Source of the DNA: Hydractinia symbiolongicarpus
Taxonomy: Eukaryota; Cnidaria; Hydrozoa; Anthoathecata; Hydractiniidae
Length of the DNA stretch: 64,000 nt
NCBI RefSeq assembly: GCF_029227915.1
Contig: NC_079880.1
Span: 24,986,501-25,050,500, forward strand
Direction: 5' to 3'
In this document: positions 1 to 12,340 of the stretch, in pieces
How the letters are laid out: each line of letters starts with the position of its first letter
Position numbering within the stretch: the first letter of the stretch is position 1
Translations under genes and position numbers: made by a program
The notes under the pieces: model-generated
Database searches by the model: none
What the model was told of the DNA's origin: nothing
What the model saw: the letters and a program-made list of their open reading frames with translations, nothing else

Positions 1-3000
1 TTTGATTTCTTCGTTCTCGTGAGCCAATAGTATGGCTTCCTCCTTTATGACCTCACATTCTCTATATAGGTTATCGCTATTCTCGAATCCTTTACTCTGC
101 TCCTCAATGATGGCAAACTTGACAGCAAACTCCTTAGCTGAGGTACTCACCTTTCTTTGTTTACCTGTTTTCTTTGGTTGCCATTCAGAGATTATCTTTT
201 CCAGTTCAAGAATTTTCGATTGTAGATTGTCGCTGTTCGATTTTAAAGCTTCTGTTTCTATTAATTGCAGCTTCAATTTTTGTTCAATCCTTCCTTTATC
301 TGTTTTGGTTTCTTGAATTTCTTGACGCAGCTGGTGATTTTCTTTTTCTGTGCGTTTATACTTTTTAGCTAAACCATGCTCTTTGACTTCGCTTTCCAAA
401 GATATAGATGTTCTTTCTCTGTTTTCTGTTATGTCCACCATCTCTCCAGTCTTTTTCAACTCATCTCCCTGTATTTGCACTTGGTCCTTAACCTGTTTTT
501 CTAAATACCTCTTTTCAATCTGTAGATATTTAATTTGTGCTTTTAAACTTTCACATTCCTGTGAGATACTCTGCTTGTCTCTTGTCGCCATTGCAAGGTC
601 TGCTTGTAATACGAGAATGTCATTAGCCTTACCATAGCTATCACCAGAACTAATAATTGTTGACGGGTTAGATATCAATTCTATGTTATTCTCAATCAGT
701 TTCTGCTTATAAAATTCGACATCTCTTTCTAAATACTCGAGATCTTTTCTTAACTCACTTACAAGTTTAGTGTTCTTCAAATGCTTCGCTCTAACATCAA
801 TTAATTCTTGTTTCAAGCAATCAATTTGCTCGCTCTTATCAAATGAATCTTCCCTCTGCTGATCAATACAGGATTTTACATTCTTCAATTCTTGTTCCAC
901 TTCTCTGTACTTGCGTTCAAGAAACACGCAGTTGGCTTCAGATAGTTTATATGCTTGTTCAAGATCAATGATTTCAGTTATATCTTCTTTTTTCTTTCGA
1001 GTTACTTCATTTTCTTCCTTTTCTTCTTCATCAATAATTTCGTCACTATATTTCTTTTCTTTGGTAAACTCCTTTCTCCATTCTTTTAAGTGTGACAACT
1101 CATTTTGCAATTGTCTGATTTTTCTCTTCAGTTCTTCAGTTTCTCTTTTGGAAATTCTTAACAATCTCTCCAAATCATCTTTACTATCTATTCTCGAACC
1201 TGCACTATCGTCTGATAAGATCTCCTGCAAAGATATATCTAAAGATTTCAACGAAAAATCATCGTTCCGTATTCTCTTTGGTGAAACTTTCTCTTTTGTT
1301 AAATCAGCAGCAGCGACGTTGTTGATGATTTTCTTTGCAACATCAAATGTCGTTGGATTGCAGGAATGTTGATATGCTTTGCTGGCCCTTCTTGTTGTTG
1401 CTGTGAAAATAAAAATAATAAATGAAAAATTAACATCATCACTGAGTAAAAAGGTGAAATGAAAAGTTTGTGAACTTTAATAGTGGGAAACAGTATTTTA
1501 AAAGCGTTAATTTGAAAGTAACAAAGAACATCTCTGGTGCGTTTAAGCGGATTGTAGGAACTGCCAATTAGCTTTCCATATGTTACCAAGATGATGGGTC
1601 TAATTAGACTTGAACTGCCGATTGCCCTATCAATTGAATTTTCTCTTCCTAGTACATACAGTAGACTTTTCCGTAGGAAGATGTAAAAGAAACAAACAAA
1701 AAAATAAAATAAAATAAACATAAACAAGCAAATAAACAAACAAACAATTAACCTGTCTTGGACATTGCTTGAAAATGAACTATATACAAAACACCATTTT
1801 CTAGTTTTTGTATTCCCAAATCAGTCAAAAGGCTGCAAAGAGTTTGCAACTGTTCGTTACCATTATTTTTTGTTGTCCGTATGATATCTCCTGGTACACC
1901 AGCATCGCCAGTTGCCTTAAAAACTTCTATTTCTCTTGTCATCTGCTCAACATTATCTTTCATTACACGCTGTTTTTCTTTCATCTGATCACACTGTTTA
2001 TAGCTCTCATGCAACATCTTAGATAATTCTTCAACAATATTCTCCTCTTCTCTCCATATGGAAACGCTGTAAACATCTCCCAGATTGCCACTTCGAAATT
2101 TCATTGCTTCCTTTTCTTTCTCCGACACACAAATACCACTGAAGCTCATAACTTGATAATCATCACCGGATTGGATATTGATTCGATAAGTCTGGTCTGG
2201 TTGCAAATTATCAAGGCCTACTCTTTTGGCAAGTCCAGCCAATGTTTTATTTATATTTCGCAAACTCTGGTTAGATCTTTCTAACTCAGTTGAACGGTCT
2301 TTTTCATCTATTAAAGCTTTTTCCAGTAGCAGCTCCTCCGATTCATTGTTGTTGTTGCTGTTCTCTAGCTTCAAAATGTCAATATTCTTTGCTCTAATGT
2401 GAAGCAACTTTGGATGGTAAGCCTCTTTTAGGTGAAAAATGCTTTCTTTTAATTCATCATTTTCTTCTTCGTATTTCTTCATTTTTTGAACTTGTTCTTC
2501 ATAAAGTTTCTCATTTTCGTTTTCACTTTTCTGATGTGCCTTTAGCTTTTCCTCAAGGTTTTCAATCTCATCGTTTAAATTGTTATTCTCTTCAAGTAAT
2601 TCTTTATTTTCATCGTAGATTTCTTGTACTTTGATATTAAAAGTTGCTAAATGTTCATTTCTTTTACTTAACTCTTCAACCTTTGCTTCGAGTGTAGAAA
2701 TCTTCTCAAAACTATCCTCTTTTTGTTTGTTCTTCTTATCATCTAAGGAATCTTTGACGTGAACAATTTTACCTTTGGTGATTTGCATTTCTTCTTCATC
2801 TGAATCACTAAACTTTCCTCCATCCTGAAATCGGACGATCCTTGCTTTTCTCGGATTATCATCTCTAGCAATGTATTCGTCAATTTCGACAACATCTAAC
2901 TGCGACTGCAAATACATATTCTCTTCAGAGAGTTTCTGATTTAAATGAAATAAATCATCCACATCGACAGTTAAGGCATCCTTCTGGATTGCCAATGCTT

Positions 3001-4257
3001 CATTTTCAATACTCATCCTTCGATGTTCTTTTTTTAGCGTTTCAACTTTTTGATTCAGGTCCATGTTTATACGATTACTCAAAACAGTGGAATCCATTTC
3101 GATATCTGGATTGGGTTTTGAAATGCCATACTTCGACAAAATGGCGATTTCCTGTTCTTCAAATGTAGAATAACAGGATGCTATCTCCTCTAAAGCTTCG
3201 TTGAAATGTTCATTCTTTTCCAAGTGATCTTGATGCTTTAGTAGATTTGTCTCTAAATCTTTATCTATGCGCTTTAATAGATGAACCAACGATTCTTGTT
3301 TTTCGAATAATTCCTCTTGTAATTGAGTACACTCTTGTTCAGTTCTTCTTTTGCACTTTTCCATTTCGGATACAGTTTCATCAACAACATTGATTTGTTT
3401 CTGAAGAAATTCAGATTGCATATTTGCATCTTGCAATTGTTGAATTAATACTGAGATTTTGTCAGAAGCTTCATCTAAAGTTTGGCGAAATATTTGATTA
3501 TTCTCTTGACTTTTTCGTATTTCTTTTTCGATATCATTTAACTTTTTATCAGATGTGATACTGAACTTTTCCATTTTCTTGTTTCTTTTTCTCAACTCAT
3601 GTTGATTCTTCTTCCAACCTGAATAAACATCGTCCGTAAGACAGAATTCATCATCACCATTACAATGCTCACGAAAGGGGATATTCAAGTAATTGTCAAT
3701 GTCCTTGATGATTGATTCTTTCATGTTCGGTTCTTTCATTCCTTGCTTGACTAACTGAGATTTTATTTCCTGAAGAAGTTTCCTGGCTACCATACAAGTA
3801 ATTTGGTTTTGAAGTGTCTCTGACACCTTCCAATGTTCTGTGTCTTGACCTGAAAAAGAATTGTAGGGTATGCTGGCAAGGGTAAATAAACAAAACGTAA
3901 CTTGCCTAAAGGTCACGTTCGGATTTTTAAACAATTCTAACAATGTTACTTTATAAGTTCGAAATATATTTTGATTAACTCGTTAACATCAGCAGGTCTA
4001 AAATAGATCATACCTTTTTCTACGTTATTAGCTACGGTGTGTAACAGTGCAGTCCGAAGGATATCTCTTTCGAGTTTAATATCTTCCACGTGGTCAATGT
4101 TTCCATTTTTAGTATATTCATCAAGTCTGTTAAAGTATTCTTTCCAATGGGCTACCATGCTTTCTTCATCATCATTACTTTCTTCCATCATTTTTTGCAG
4201 CAGTTTCAAGTTGTTGCTTTGAACCCGATGTTCATTCACATATGGCGACGTCATCAT
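1..4257 (-). CDS. Long coiled-coil protein, 5' part of a multi-exon gene (runs off left edge)
   Basis: Three exons fit by splice sites and phase. Exon 1 is 4257-3950 and starts with a double ATG; its donor is AAA|GTAAC. Exon 2 is 3872-1753, with acceptor CCTTGCCAG and donor GACAG|GTTAA. Exon 3 is 1400 to 1, with acceptor TTTTCACAG, and stays open to the window edge. The introns are 77 and 352 nt and the phases (2, then 1) agree at both junctions. About 1,275 residues are visible. The first ~100 residues may be globular. From about residue 200 the protein is charged heptad-repeat coiled coil (E, K, L, Q rich), broken near the end of exon 2 by a short region with beta-like character. I do not recognise the family; centrosomal, ciliary or motor-adaptor coiled-coil proteins are all possible. 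The plus-strand open frames over it are shadows. Confidence 0.8.
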
Positions 4258-4339
4258 TTTGAATAACTACATCTAAATTAAGAAAAAAATTAAAAAAATG
4301 GCAAACTTATAAACAAAACATATCTTAAATTTAAGCAAG

Positions 4340-4510
4340 TTATTTAAGCGAGAGGGTGTTGAATAATTTAGAAGGACAACCATTGTCTATCGTAATGGTT
4401 TTAAAGAAGCTTTCCTTTTCCAACGTATACGTAAACTCCATATCTGACATTACGTATATCACAAATGCATGTTGACCATTCCAGGTCTGGCATATAAATA
4501 CAAAATATTG
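4340..4510 (-). CDS. Possible terminal coding exon of an unidentified minus-strand gene
   Basis: A minus-strand frame starting after a possible acceptor (ATATGCCAG) runs about 55 codons to a TAA. It has protein-like composition, with alternating hydrophobic and charged residues. No upstream exon could be assigned. The open frame continues a little upstream through a potential 33-nt GTGAG...CAG segment, which is too short for an ordinary animal intron. It may be chance, a relic, or the last exon of a gene lying to its right. Confidence 0.18.
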   Translation of the reverse strand, partial: QYFVFICQTWNGQHAFVIYVMSDMEFTYTLEKESFFKTITIDNGCPSKLFNTLSLK

Positions 4511-4543
4511 ATAACTCACGTTATTACAGGATAACTCAAACAT

Positions 4544-6315
4544 TCGTCTAATTTTAACTTTCTTATAAACACTGACAGCTATGGGTGACTGTCAAAAATT
4601 CACAAAATTCGTCAAACTCAATTATAGCTCCTCCACCTCGTACCCTATGATTCGAATTTAGGAGATCAATTTCCAAAAAACTAAGATTTTCTTATGTTTA
4701 AGTAAGAAAATACTATAACATTTAAAAATGCTCCCAAAACCCTAATAATCACCTTAACACTTTAAAGGTCTGCAGTATCTGAGGTGTTTAAAAGTTTACC
4801 CTGCTTTCGCACAGTGTATTCCAATTTCATCAAGTTGCTGTGTTTCTATACACTTGATTTTTATTTACTTTTTTATTTACTAGCTTATACAAAACTGAAG
4901 GCTTGCATCATTTTTTTTTCATTTTGGCAGGGAAGCAATTCCGTTAATTAAGATAAAACGGAAACAACAAAATTGTTGAATAGAAATATTCTTACCTTTG
5001 TGTCATTCTCTTCTTATTATTGTATTTTTTCTTAGTTTGTTAAAATTAATTAGATACGAAAAAATCACAGTATACAAATATTTGTTCTGCAAATTACACA
5101 ACAAATATGTTTTTTGTTCTGTGGTTTGCACATTACATTCAGCTTCATTAAAGAATGTAAACATATTTTTTATTTTGTTTATTTATAATGTCCATGCAAT
5201 AATAACACAGTGAAGCGGGTACAGCTAACTATTTATCTTTCGACTTTGTTTTTATCAAATTCGTTTTTCACCAACCCCTTGCTTAAGATATGATAGTTTC
5301 CGTAAGGGACACTGAATACGAGGTTGGAATAATAACAAGAGCGGGAATTTCGAAAATCCCCCAATAAAAACATAATGATGACGTTATTAGTAATTTGCGA
5401 TTTCGTTCCCAGTGCATAATCTGCGTAACTATTAGCAGTTCTTAAAATTTGATTTGAAAAATTTGCTGAAAAATCCTATTTGTCGATGAAAACTTTTTGA
5501 AAAATAAGGCATAGATAGACACACGAGATAATTGTTTTCATTTGTTTGTTGATCGGCAGGAGATTACAAATGGCTGTTTAATTTTTACACCGCGATGTCC
5601 AGACATTAATCATAGTTCTGTTACAAAAACATATTTTCTGAATTCCTCTCTAGAGTCCAGATTGGCTGATTCAAATATACAAGACAAGTAGCGTATAACC
5701 TTGGAGGAAATGTAGAACGGAGAATTCGCATTCTCGGTGTATTTTTAACTCAACGAGAAACTTCGTTTTGGTATTTTATCTGCTTTTATATTTTATGATA
5801 AATTATTAAAAAAATTCAACACGGCGACCAATTGTCACGTCTTTTGAAGCAACGTGAACCTTTTTAACACTTTTTTCAACCTTACACTTGGTGTTGCAAT
5901 TTTTGGACCGAACCTGAATCTACGCTTACACACTGTTATAAACCGAGATGTTTATGGGCTAAGACTGAAATGTGGATCAAAACTTAAACAACTTGCCCAA
6001 CTGAAATTTAGAAGTGAAGTAAATGGCCTAAATCTGAATAATGCAACAACGTGCATATAAATAGATCTTTAAAAGAATATTTTTTTTCTGATAAATAATA
6101 ACATTGAAGTATAAAAATAGCAAGTTTAAAGCTGAAATCATGTGAAGTTTGAATATCACTAAAATATTATCGTGCACCTCCTACCTGACGTGATGTCAAC
6201 CACATCTTTGGTAATCTTTGATGTTCTTACCTTTCCATTCGCGAGCTCTTCTTAGAACTTTGTGTATCAATAACTCTTATTGAATGCAGCTGAACCATGG
6301 AGAAGTTTTTCACTT
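4544..6315. other. Non-coding stretch
   Basis: AT-rich sequence upstream of the coiled-coil gene. The open frames here are short and lack protein character. It should contain the promoter of the coiled-coil gene, but I could not place one. Confidence 0.4.
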
Positions 6316-6398
6316 TAATTAAACTGAGTCACGTGATGCAAACAATGCGGAAGGTGATAATTAAATTAAGTCACGTGATGCAAACAATGCAGAAGGTG
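6316..6398. repeat. Two 41-bp tandem copies, each with GTCACGTGAT
   Basis: Units 6316-6356 and 6358-6398 differ at only about three positions. Each holds the palindromic E-box CACGTG inside GTCACGTGAT followed by GCAAACAATGC. GTCACGTGAC/T is the binding type of bHLH-Zip factors such as USF and TFEB/MITF. The duplication could be a small enhancer or a local replication slip. Confidence 0.5.
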
Positions 6399-8980
6399 GT
6401 TGAAGAAATATTTGAGCATGGTTTTGCAAGTAGAAACAAAAAGAAATTATGAACATAAAAACAATAACTTCGGTTCTATGACTTGTTAAGTTTTTATATC
6501 TAAACGAGTTTTTTATTTGTCTCTTCGCAAGAGCTGAAAAGTTTTTCGGGCTGAAAACCTGTGTTTGAATTGTCAGCTATAAACAACGAGAAAACCATTT
6601 CGTCTGTAACAGTCGTTTTTATTGATCGAAAATACTTTCATTCTAAGAGCATTCCATTGCACAGAAAAAAATGCAAGAAGAAATGCTGAAAACTTAATCA
6701 AGTTAAACTGAATGCTTCATCAAGGAAACATTTATTTTTTTTCATGAAGATGATTTTTCTATCTATACAACCTGTTTCCATTTTCTGCTATTGAAGTTAA
6801 TATTACTAACTGGTGAAATAAAAAATCACAGTTCGTAAAACTATCCTTGCTACATTATTTGAAAGTCTGGATGGGCATGCAGTGCTCAATCGCAAACGGG
6901 TATAAATCACTCAAAACATAAAAAAAATATTTTTCTACAAGCCTCGTGTTTTTCGCCGTGATAAAATGAATTTCAACTCAAAACAAAATGGAATGGATCG
7001 GAACGGAATATGTTGATTTTTGGAATATGATTGGTTGATGAACCTTTCCGTTCTGATCCAAACTGAAAGTTAAAATCATTTCAAATTTCCTTGAGAAAAA
7101 TTATAAAAACACTTGAATAGGTTGCAAGTAAACAATAAAGTTTTACTTGTTCTGTTTCGTTCGGTTTTTTTGTTTTGCTGTCAAGTGGGAATTTAGTTAA
7201 AGGTTCTCTTTCCTATAGAGTCAGCTAATCTAAATATAGAATGAAAGTAAACATGTTTTTGAAGGTATCAATTTGAAAGAGGATTTTTTTTTTGCAAAAG
7301 TGACGGTACGCAAGAAGTGAATTAAAAAGAAGATTGATCCTTGGGATACAAGGTGTTTCAGAAATAAAGACTTTAAGGAATATTCTACACGGATTAAATA
7401 CTTTATGAACTCAAATTTTGCTTAACAATTTTTGTAAGAAGCATTGGCATCACGACGCTCACTGTAACAAAAAAATGTATTTCAAAAATGGTAAATCTTT
7501 ATAACCGCGAAGTTTAACTTTAAAACTTTTCAGGCACCTTTAATATCGATGAAGTATATTTCTCTGTACAACTAAAATTGAGAAATATTCACCTATGCAT
7601 TCACATCATCCGGGTAAGCTATCTGCGAACATCACTAACGCGTAGTGGGTTCGTCTGCGCCTCCAAGTTCTTGGGACCGCGTATTAAATCCTGTTTACTG
7701 CTAACCAGTATGTTAGTGACGCGCAAAGTAGTTCTACTTCAATTTGACAAATGTCATCACATGTGAACTATTAATAAGGTAAAATCGGAAATACATATCG
7801 CTCCTATTAACAGATGTACTTTTTTTTTCTTTTTCACAGTGGCAGATAAATGATTTGTTCACAGCGCACTCAGGAAACTTTCTACAAAGTCATCAACGTA
7901 TTATGAAAGCGTATCTTGAAACAATCCCACTTATTCCAGATCATCAAACCAAATTTAAGACTTTATGGCAAATGTTGTATGAAAATATCACTAACTGACT
8001 GCCTCTTGATAATATTTTAGCTTCTCCATGGACACACACTCTATAAGAAACTTGGCTCTCTCTGGTAAAATTTGACTTGTAGTTTTTTTTTATTTTATTT
8101 AGTTGTGAATGGTATGACTGTAAGACAGGTGATTTAGAATAGAGACAAGCTTCATATAATACGATAAAAAAAGGGTATGCAACAGTAAGCAGATAATGCA
8201 TAGGGATTCGTTTAATATTAAGATTTATCACGATTCAATTTCAAAAGATATTGTTCTAATCAAGGTGGATCAACCTCGATCTTAGGAACTGTTGTCTTTT
8301 TGCATGTCGGACGGCCAGACGTCAGACCTATTAATAAGCGCAGCGCCGATGCACGACAAAAAAACCATGGGGACGAGATTGGAGAGTGGATAAAACTGGT
8401 ATTCAACATGCAAAAGCTGTTTATTATACATGTAATTGTTATTTGTCTGTTGCCTGTTGTATTAAATCTAAGCTTGCAGTTGACTTAAACCAAAATGGCT
8501 TGAATATGTATGAAGCATTTTATTTTTGTGTGTATGGCCAGGACGCGTCTCGTGGTTTTAAGTAACTAAAAAGCGCAGAAGGCATGAAAGCATTCATAGT
8601 TCTCCAACCATAAACATTGCCACAAAATTTACATTTCAAGCCAATAAAATATCACATGAAGTTAATAATGAATCAGTTCGAAACCCCATAACATTAAAAC
8701 AACTTGTATAATATATTCATAAAGTCATAAATGATTTGCAAACGCGAAGCAAAATATATCCGTTTTACAGACGAATCTTATAATACGAATGGGCTGTTGT
8801 AGAGGAATACTTTTGTGCGACGATCTTGCCAGCGATTTGGAGGGCGATAAAATGTTGAAAAGAACTTACTGGTAATGGTAGCTTTTTTTGTTTTTTTTAA
8901 AGCATATAAAATAAACCTGAAACTTAAAAAACAATTGTTAACAGGTAAAAAATGGTAAATATATTAATAGTATACTAGTA
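6399..8980. other. Non-coding stretch with scattered repeat fragments
   Basis: No convincing gene. A fragment near 8364-8382 resembles one end of the CAACCTCGTCCCCAGG inverted-repeat family seen elsewhere in the window. Confidence 0.35.
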
Positions 8981-9312
8981 TTTAATTTGGTGAATGACCA
9001 AAATAGAACATTTGGCGGGGATTTAATTTAGCGAATGATAAATTTTATCAAAAATGTTTATTTTGGCGGGGATTTATTTTGACAAATGACACAAAGAAAT
9101 GAATTTATTTATAAAACTTGTTGTGAATACAAAAAAAGGTTTTTATATTCACAACATTTTTTTTTTAAATATTGGCAGGGATTTAATTTGGCGAACGGTA
9201 AATTATGTTAAATTTGACGCGTATTTAATTTGGCGAATATTCAGTTATAAAAATATTGGCGGGTATTAAATTCGGCGAATTTCGCCGAATTTAATCCTCG
9301 CCGAAGTTTATC
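8981..9312. repeat. Degenerate direct repeats of a GGCGGGGATTTAATTTGGCGAA-type motif
   Basis: The motif, or close variants, recurs at about 9015, 9065, 9177, 9214 and 9259. It ends at 9268-9300 in an inverted version (GGCGAATTTCGCC) followed by TTTAATCCTCGCCGAA. This looks like the subterminal repeat array of an old DNA transposon; no coding sequence lies within it. Confidence 0.5.
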
Positions 9313-9572
9313 CACTTAAGGTGTTTAGTAAAAATACAGGCAAGTTTTTAGCGATTTTTTTACTCATGTGGTAATAATATTATTGTTGTTAAATCAATTC
9401 AAGTTTTTTTTTTATTTCAGCTTTTTTTATGGAAATTGTAAAATTTACAGTTTTACAATTTTACATTGGGCGAATTCCTGCACGAGCTTCACGATAAATA
9501 TTAATTAAGTTCTAAAAACATTGAACATTGTCATATAATATAAAACGTATTAACAATATCTAATAATAGATA

Positions 9573-10074
9573 CCGTAATGATCCGATTAAGCGCCAAGCA
9601 TTTTTTAGGCGCCCCTTCGAATAACCGCCCAGGTAAATTCCTCAAATTTCTATAAGCGTCCAGCACTTATCAAGCGCCCCATCCAATAAGCGCCCACCTA
9701 ATAAAAGGGGGGCGCTTATTCGAAAACCACCTTGAGAAACTAGGTGCTTATTTAAAAATTTTTCTTTCTTTTATTGAGAATAAAAAAACACATATTTTAT
9801 GTTTTGAACATCTTTTCTATATTCCATAGGGTGCTCAGTTTCCTGGTAACATTTCTGACGATACGGAAGATGATATCGATGTTGTATAAAAAAAAAACTA
9901 AAAAACACTAGAAAAACTAAACTTCATTTTGGAACATCTTTTGTTCAGTTTTATTATTCAAAAAAAAAAAAATTTGAAAATTCCCGTTGTGTTTAATTTG
10001 TACAAAATTAGGAAAAATGTATAAGCCCCCAAAAAATTTGAAAAGCGCCCAGGGCGCTTGCTCGGACCATTGCG
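9573..10074. mobile_element. Short inverted-repeat element rich in GCGCCC motifs
   Basis: The left end CCGTAATGATCCG (9573) is an imperfect inverse of the right end CGGACCATTGCG (10063-10074). Both arms carry many AAGCGCCC / GCGCTTA motifs. About 500 bp, no open frame. No target duplication is clear. Confidence 0.45.
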
Positions 10075-10171
10075 CAACCTTGTCCCAGGGTTTGTTGTCT
10101 ATGCCAAAGCCGCTATCGCTTACTCGACAACCGCCTCGACTTAAAAAAGGCAAAACCTGGGTACGAGATTA
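10075..10171. mobile_element. MITE-like element, CAACCTTGTCCCAGG family
   Basis: A 97-bp palindromic element with end CAACCTTGTCCCAGGGTTT and inverse AAACCTGGGTACGAGATT. It belongs to the same family as 15399-17460 and 45993-46102. It abuts the preceding element and shows no flanking duplication. Confidence 0.45.
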
Positions 10172-10483
10172 AACTTTTTTAGATATTTTTTACTGATTGC
10201 TTTGTTAAAGAATTAGATATATTAATACATTAATTTTCGTGACAGAAACAAAAGCTCTTTGGTTGTTGACACGTTGTTGTTCGATGTCGAGCTGCATTCT
10301 ACCACGGTTTGTGTCAAATAGTTTTACCCAGGCTTACAGGCGAACCACCTTTCTTAGTTTCTTATATTTAAGCACTGATAAAACATATTTTTTTCAGTAT
10401 TCCCACAAAGGAAATTTAATATCTTCTCTCTCTAACAATACAAGACATCACGATACATCTATACACGCGTCTATTATTGTTCA

Positions 10484-11271
10484 TTATTCACATGAAACTT
10501 TATAAAACATATAGACAGCAATTGGAATGGTAATAACTTCATATAAAAGCAACATAGCCCGTCTGTGGTTCACAGCGTAGCGAGATTGGAAGGATTGAAA
10601 GTCATTGGTGTGCGGAAAGGGCTGGTTAGGTACTGGGACTTCTAGAAAATTACACAGTGGTTCCCAACCCTCCTTTACTTTATACACAAGTAATTTCTCC
10701 TTAGGTACGTTTTGCTTGACGTCTTCCACCCAATTGTTGTAATATTCCACCCCGTTACCGGCATTTAACGATTCAATCATTGCGCGAAAGCGATCATTCC
10801 GAAACAAGAAAGCAACAAACTTCTTAACGTTAAAGAGATAAGATTTAAAAAGTCCGAGAATTTCAAAGATGTCATCTGGAAATTGGAAACTTCTGACTAC
10901 ATAAGGTTGAATGGTTTTATTCATTGATCGTTTCCAAATTCCGGGTCCCGTACATTTAGCAACACTTTAGCGTCAGGAAACACTTCCATCAGTCTTTGAT
11001 AAAATAAATTGCCAGGTACGTCCACGGTGGCAACATAGCCGTTTGAAAGAAAGAAGTCTTTGAACTCCTCATCTGTCATATCATTGTTTACTATGCGTCT
11101 CCATTCTTTTTGGTGGTACGGAACTGCCATCTGCATGTGATGGCATTTACCATGTAAAATAATTTCTAAAGCTGTTTTTGTTGAATGCGTTCCACTTCGA
11201 GATAGGCCTGCCCCGATTACAATAAATTTATTTTTTGTGCTCATCTCTTCTGCTCTCTGAAACCTCATCAA
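10484..11271 (-). pseudogene. Sulfotransferase-like gene with one frameshift
   Basis: Two minus-strand frames, 11271-10921 and 10924-10484, join into one ~262-residue protein of the P-loop sulfotransferase type (Sulfotransfer_4-like family, common in invertebrates). The first half has the nucleotide-binding loop GAGLSRSGTHSTK near residues 21-33, which contacts the sulfate donor PAPS in this family, and ends at the conserved VRDPE motif. The second half carries the rest of the fold and ends in a hydrophobic segment (LLLYEVITIPIAVYMFY) that could anchor it to a membrane. The frame changes within a few bases around 10925, consistent with one missing base. Nothing else is broken, so it is either a very young pseudogene or an assembly error. 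Single exon. Confidence 0.75.
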
Positions 11272-12204
11272 TGTTTTGTTTTTTAATAAAACCAGTTTCT
11301 ACGTTTCCTTAATACGATAAGCACTCTCCTCCACTGCAATATGGTTATTGCAGTGAATTTAAAGTGTCATTTTTAACCCTCTACTAAATTAAGCGGCGAA
11401 GTGTTTTTAATTGCTCCCTGTCAATATTATCTCTTGACAATACTAACTTTTTCCAGTAGGATGTTTTCAAAACAACATTCCATACTAGGTAAATATCGCA
11501 CACTGCCGTAAAAAGTATCGGTAAAATTTTTGGAGTTTACTTATGTCTTCGTTTGCACATTTAAACAACTTTTACGCGAGTAAAATAAGCGAGAGCTAAA
11601 AAACAGAAAATGTTCTACAGAAAGTAACACCACTTTGTGCAATTCTCACGAAATAAAATATCATGATTGGTTCACTAATTTTCTACCATACCGAACGCAA
11701 AGAAGAAGTATTCTCCCTGGCAGGAATTTCACGTGGTAGAATATTGAGTTGAGGGAAAACACGGATCTTTCACGGTCAAACTCTCACCGAAGAAGCTTTG
11801 ATTAAGCAAGAACTACAGGCATCTAACTAAAGCTAGAAGAAGAAGAACAAGAAGCCCGATGGCTTGAAGATTTCCACCATCAGCAGAGATAATAAGTATG
11901 GGAGTAAAATTGTCATATAGTGTGAGATTATCCTCAGAAAACAAAAACGCAATGCATGTTATCTGCAACCATAGTTTAACAAGTTTAAAAACAAAACAAC
12001 AACAAAGTAAGTTCAAAATTAATGTCTTTTGTTCTGATGACGAAACAAAGTATATAAGAACATAAGTATTAAAATTTAAGAACATGTTAAGATTATTGTA
12101 AGGCTTTGTGAAGCTTGACTACAATTTTTTTTAATAAAAATATAAAAAAAATATAAAAATTCCAAGTGCTACATCTGTAGAAATTATCATCAAATTACGG
12201 TAAC
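11272..12204. other. Non-coding stretch upstream of the sulfotransferase gene
   Basis: AT-rich and without a convincing gene. The minus-strand frame near 11813-12085 is a hydrophobic low-complexity translation, and I do not support it. Confidence 0.35.
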
Positions 12205-12340
12205 ACCGTAAATAACAGAATAATCACCCCCTGCTGAATAAGCACTACAACTTAACTAACTGCCCTGCCAATTAAGCGCCCCGTGCAATGGGCGAAATTA
12301 AATAAGGTTCCTCTCCACGTGCTTATTCGTCATTTACGGT
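12205..12340. mobile_element. 136-bp MITE with ACCGTAAAT ends
   Basis: The left end ACCGTAAATAACAGAATAA and the right end TTATTCGTCATTTACGGT are inverse with one or two mismatches and a small indel. The interior has the same AAGCGCCCC motif as 9573-10074, so the two are probably related. Confidence 0.5.

Noticed and set aside
32-1372. Several plus-strand open frames
   Set aside because: They are the antisense of exon 3 of the minus-strand coiled-coil gene; translations are low-complexity Ser/Phe/Leu-rich shadows.
5854-6060. 68-codon plus-strand frame
   Set aside because: No homology impression, no splice or promoter context; likely chance.
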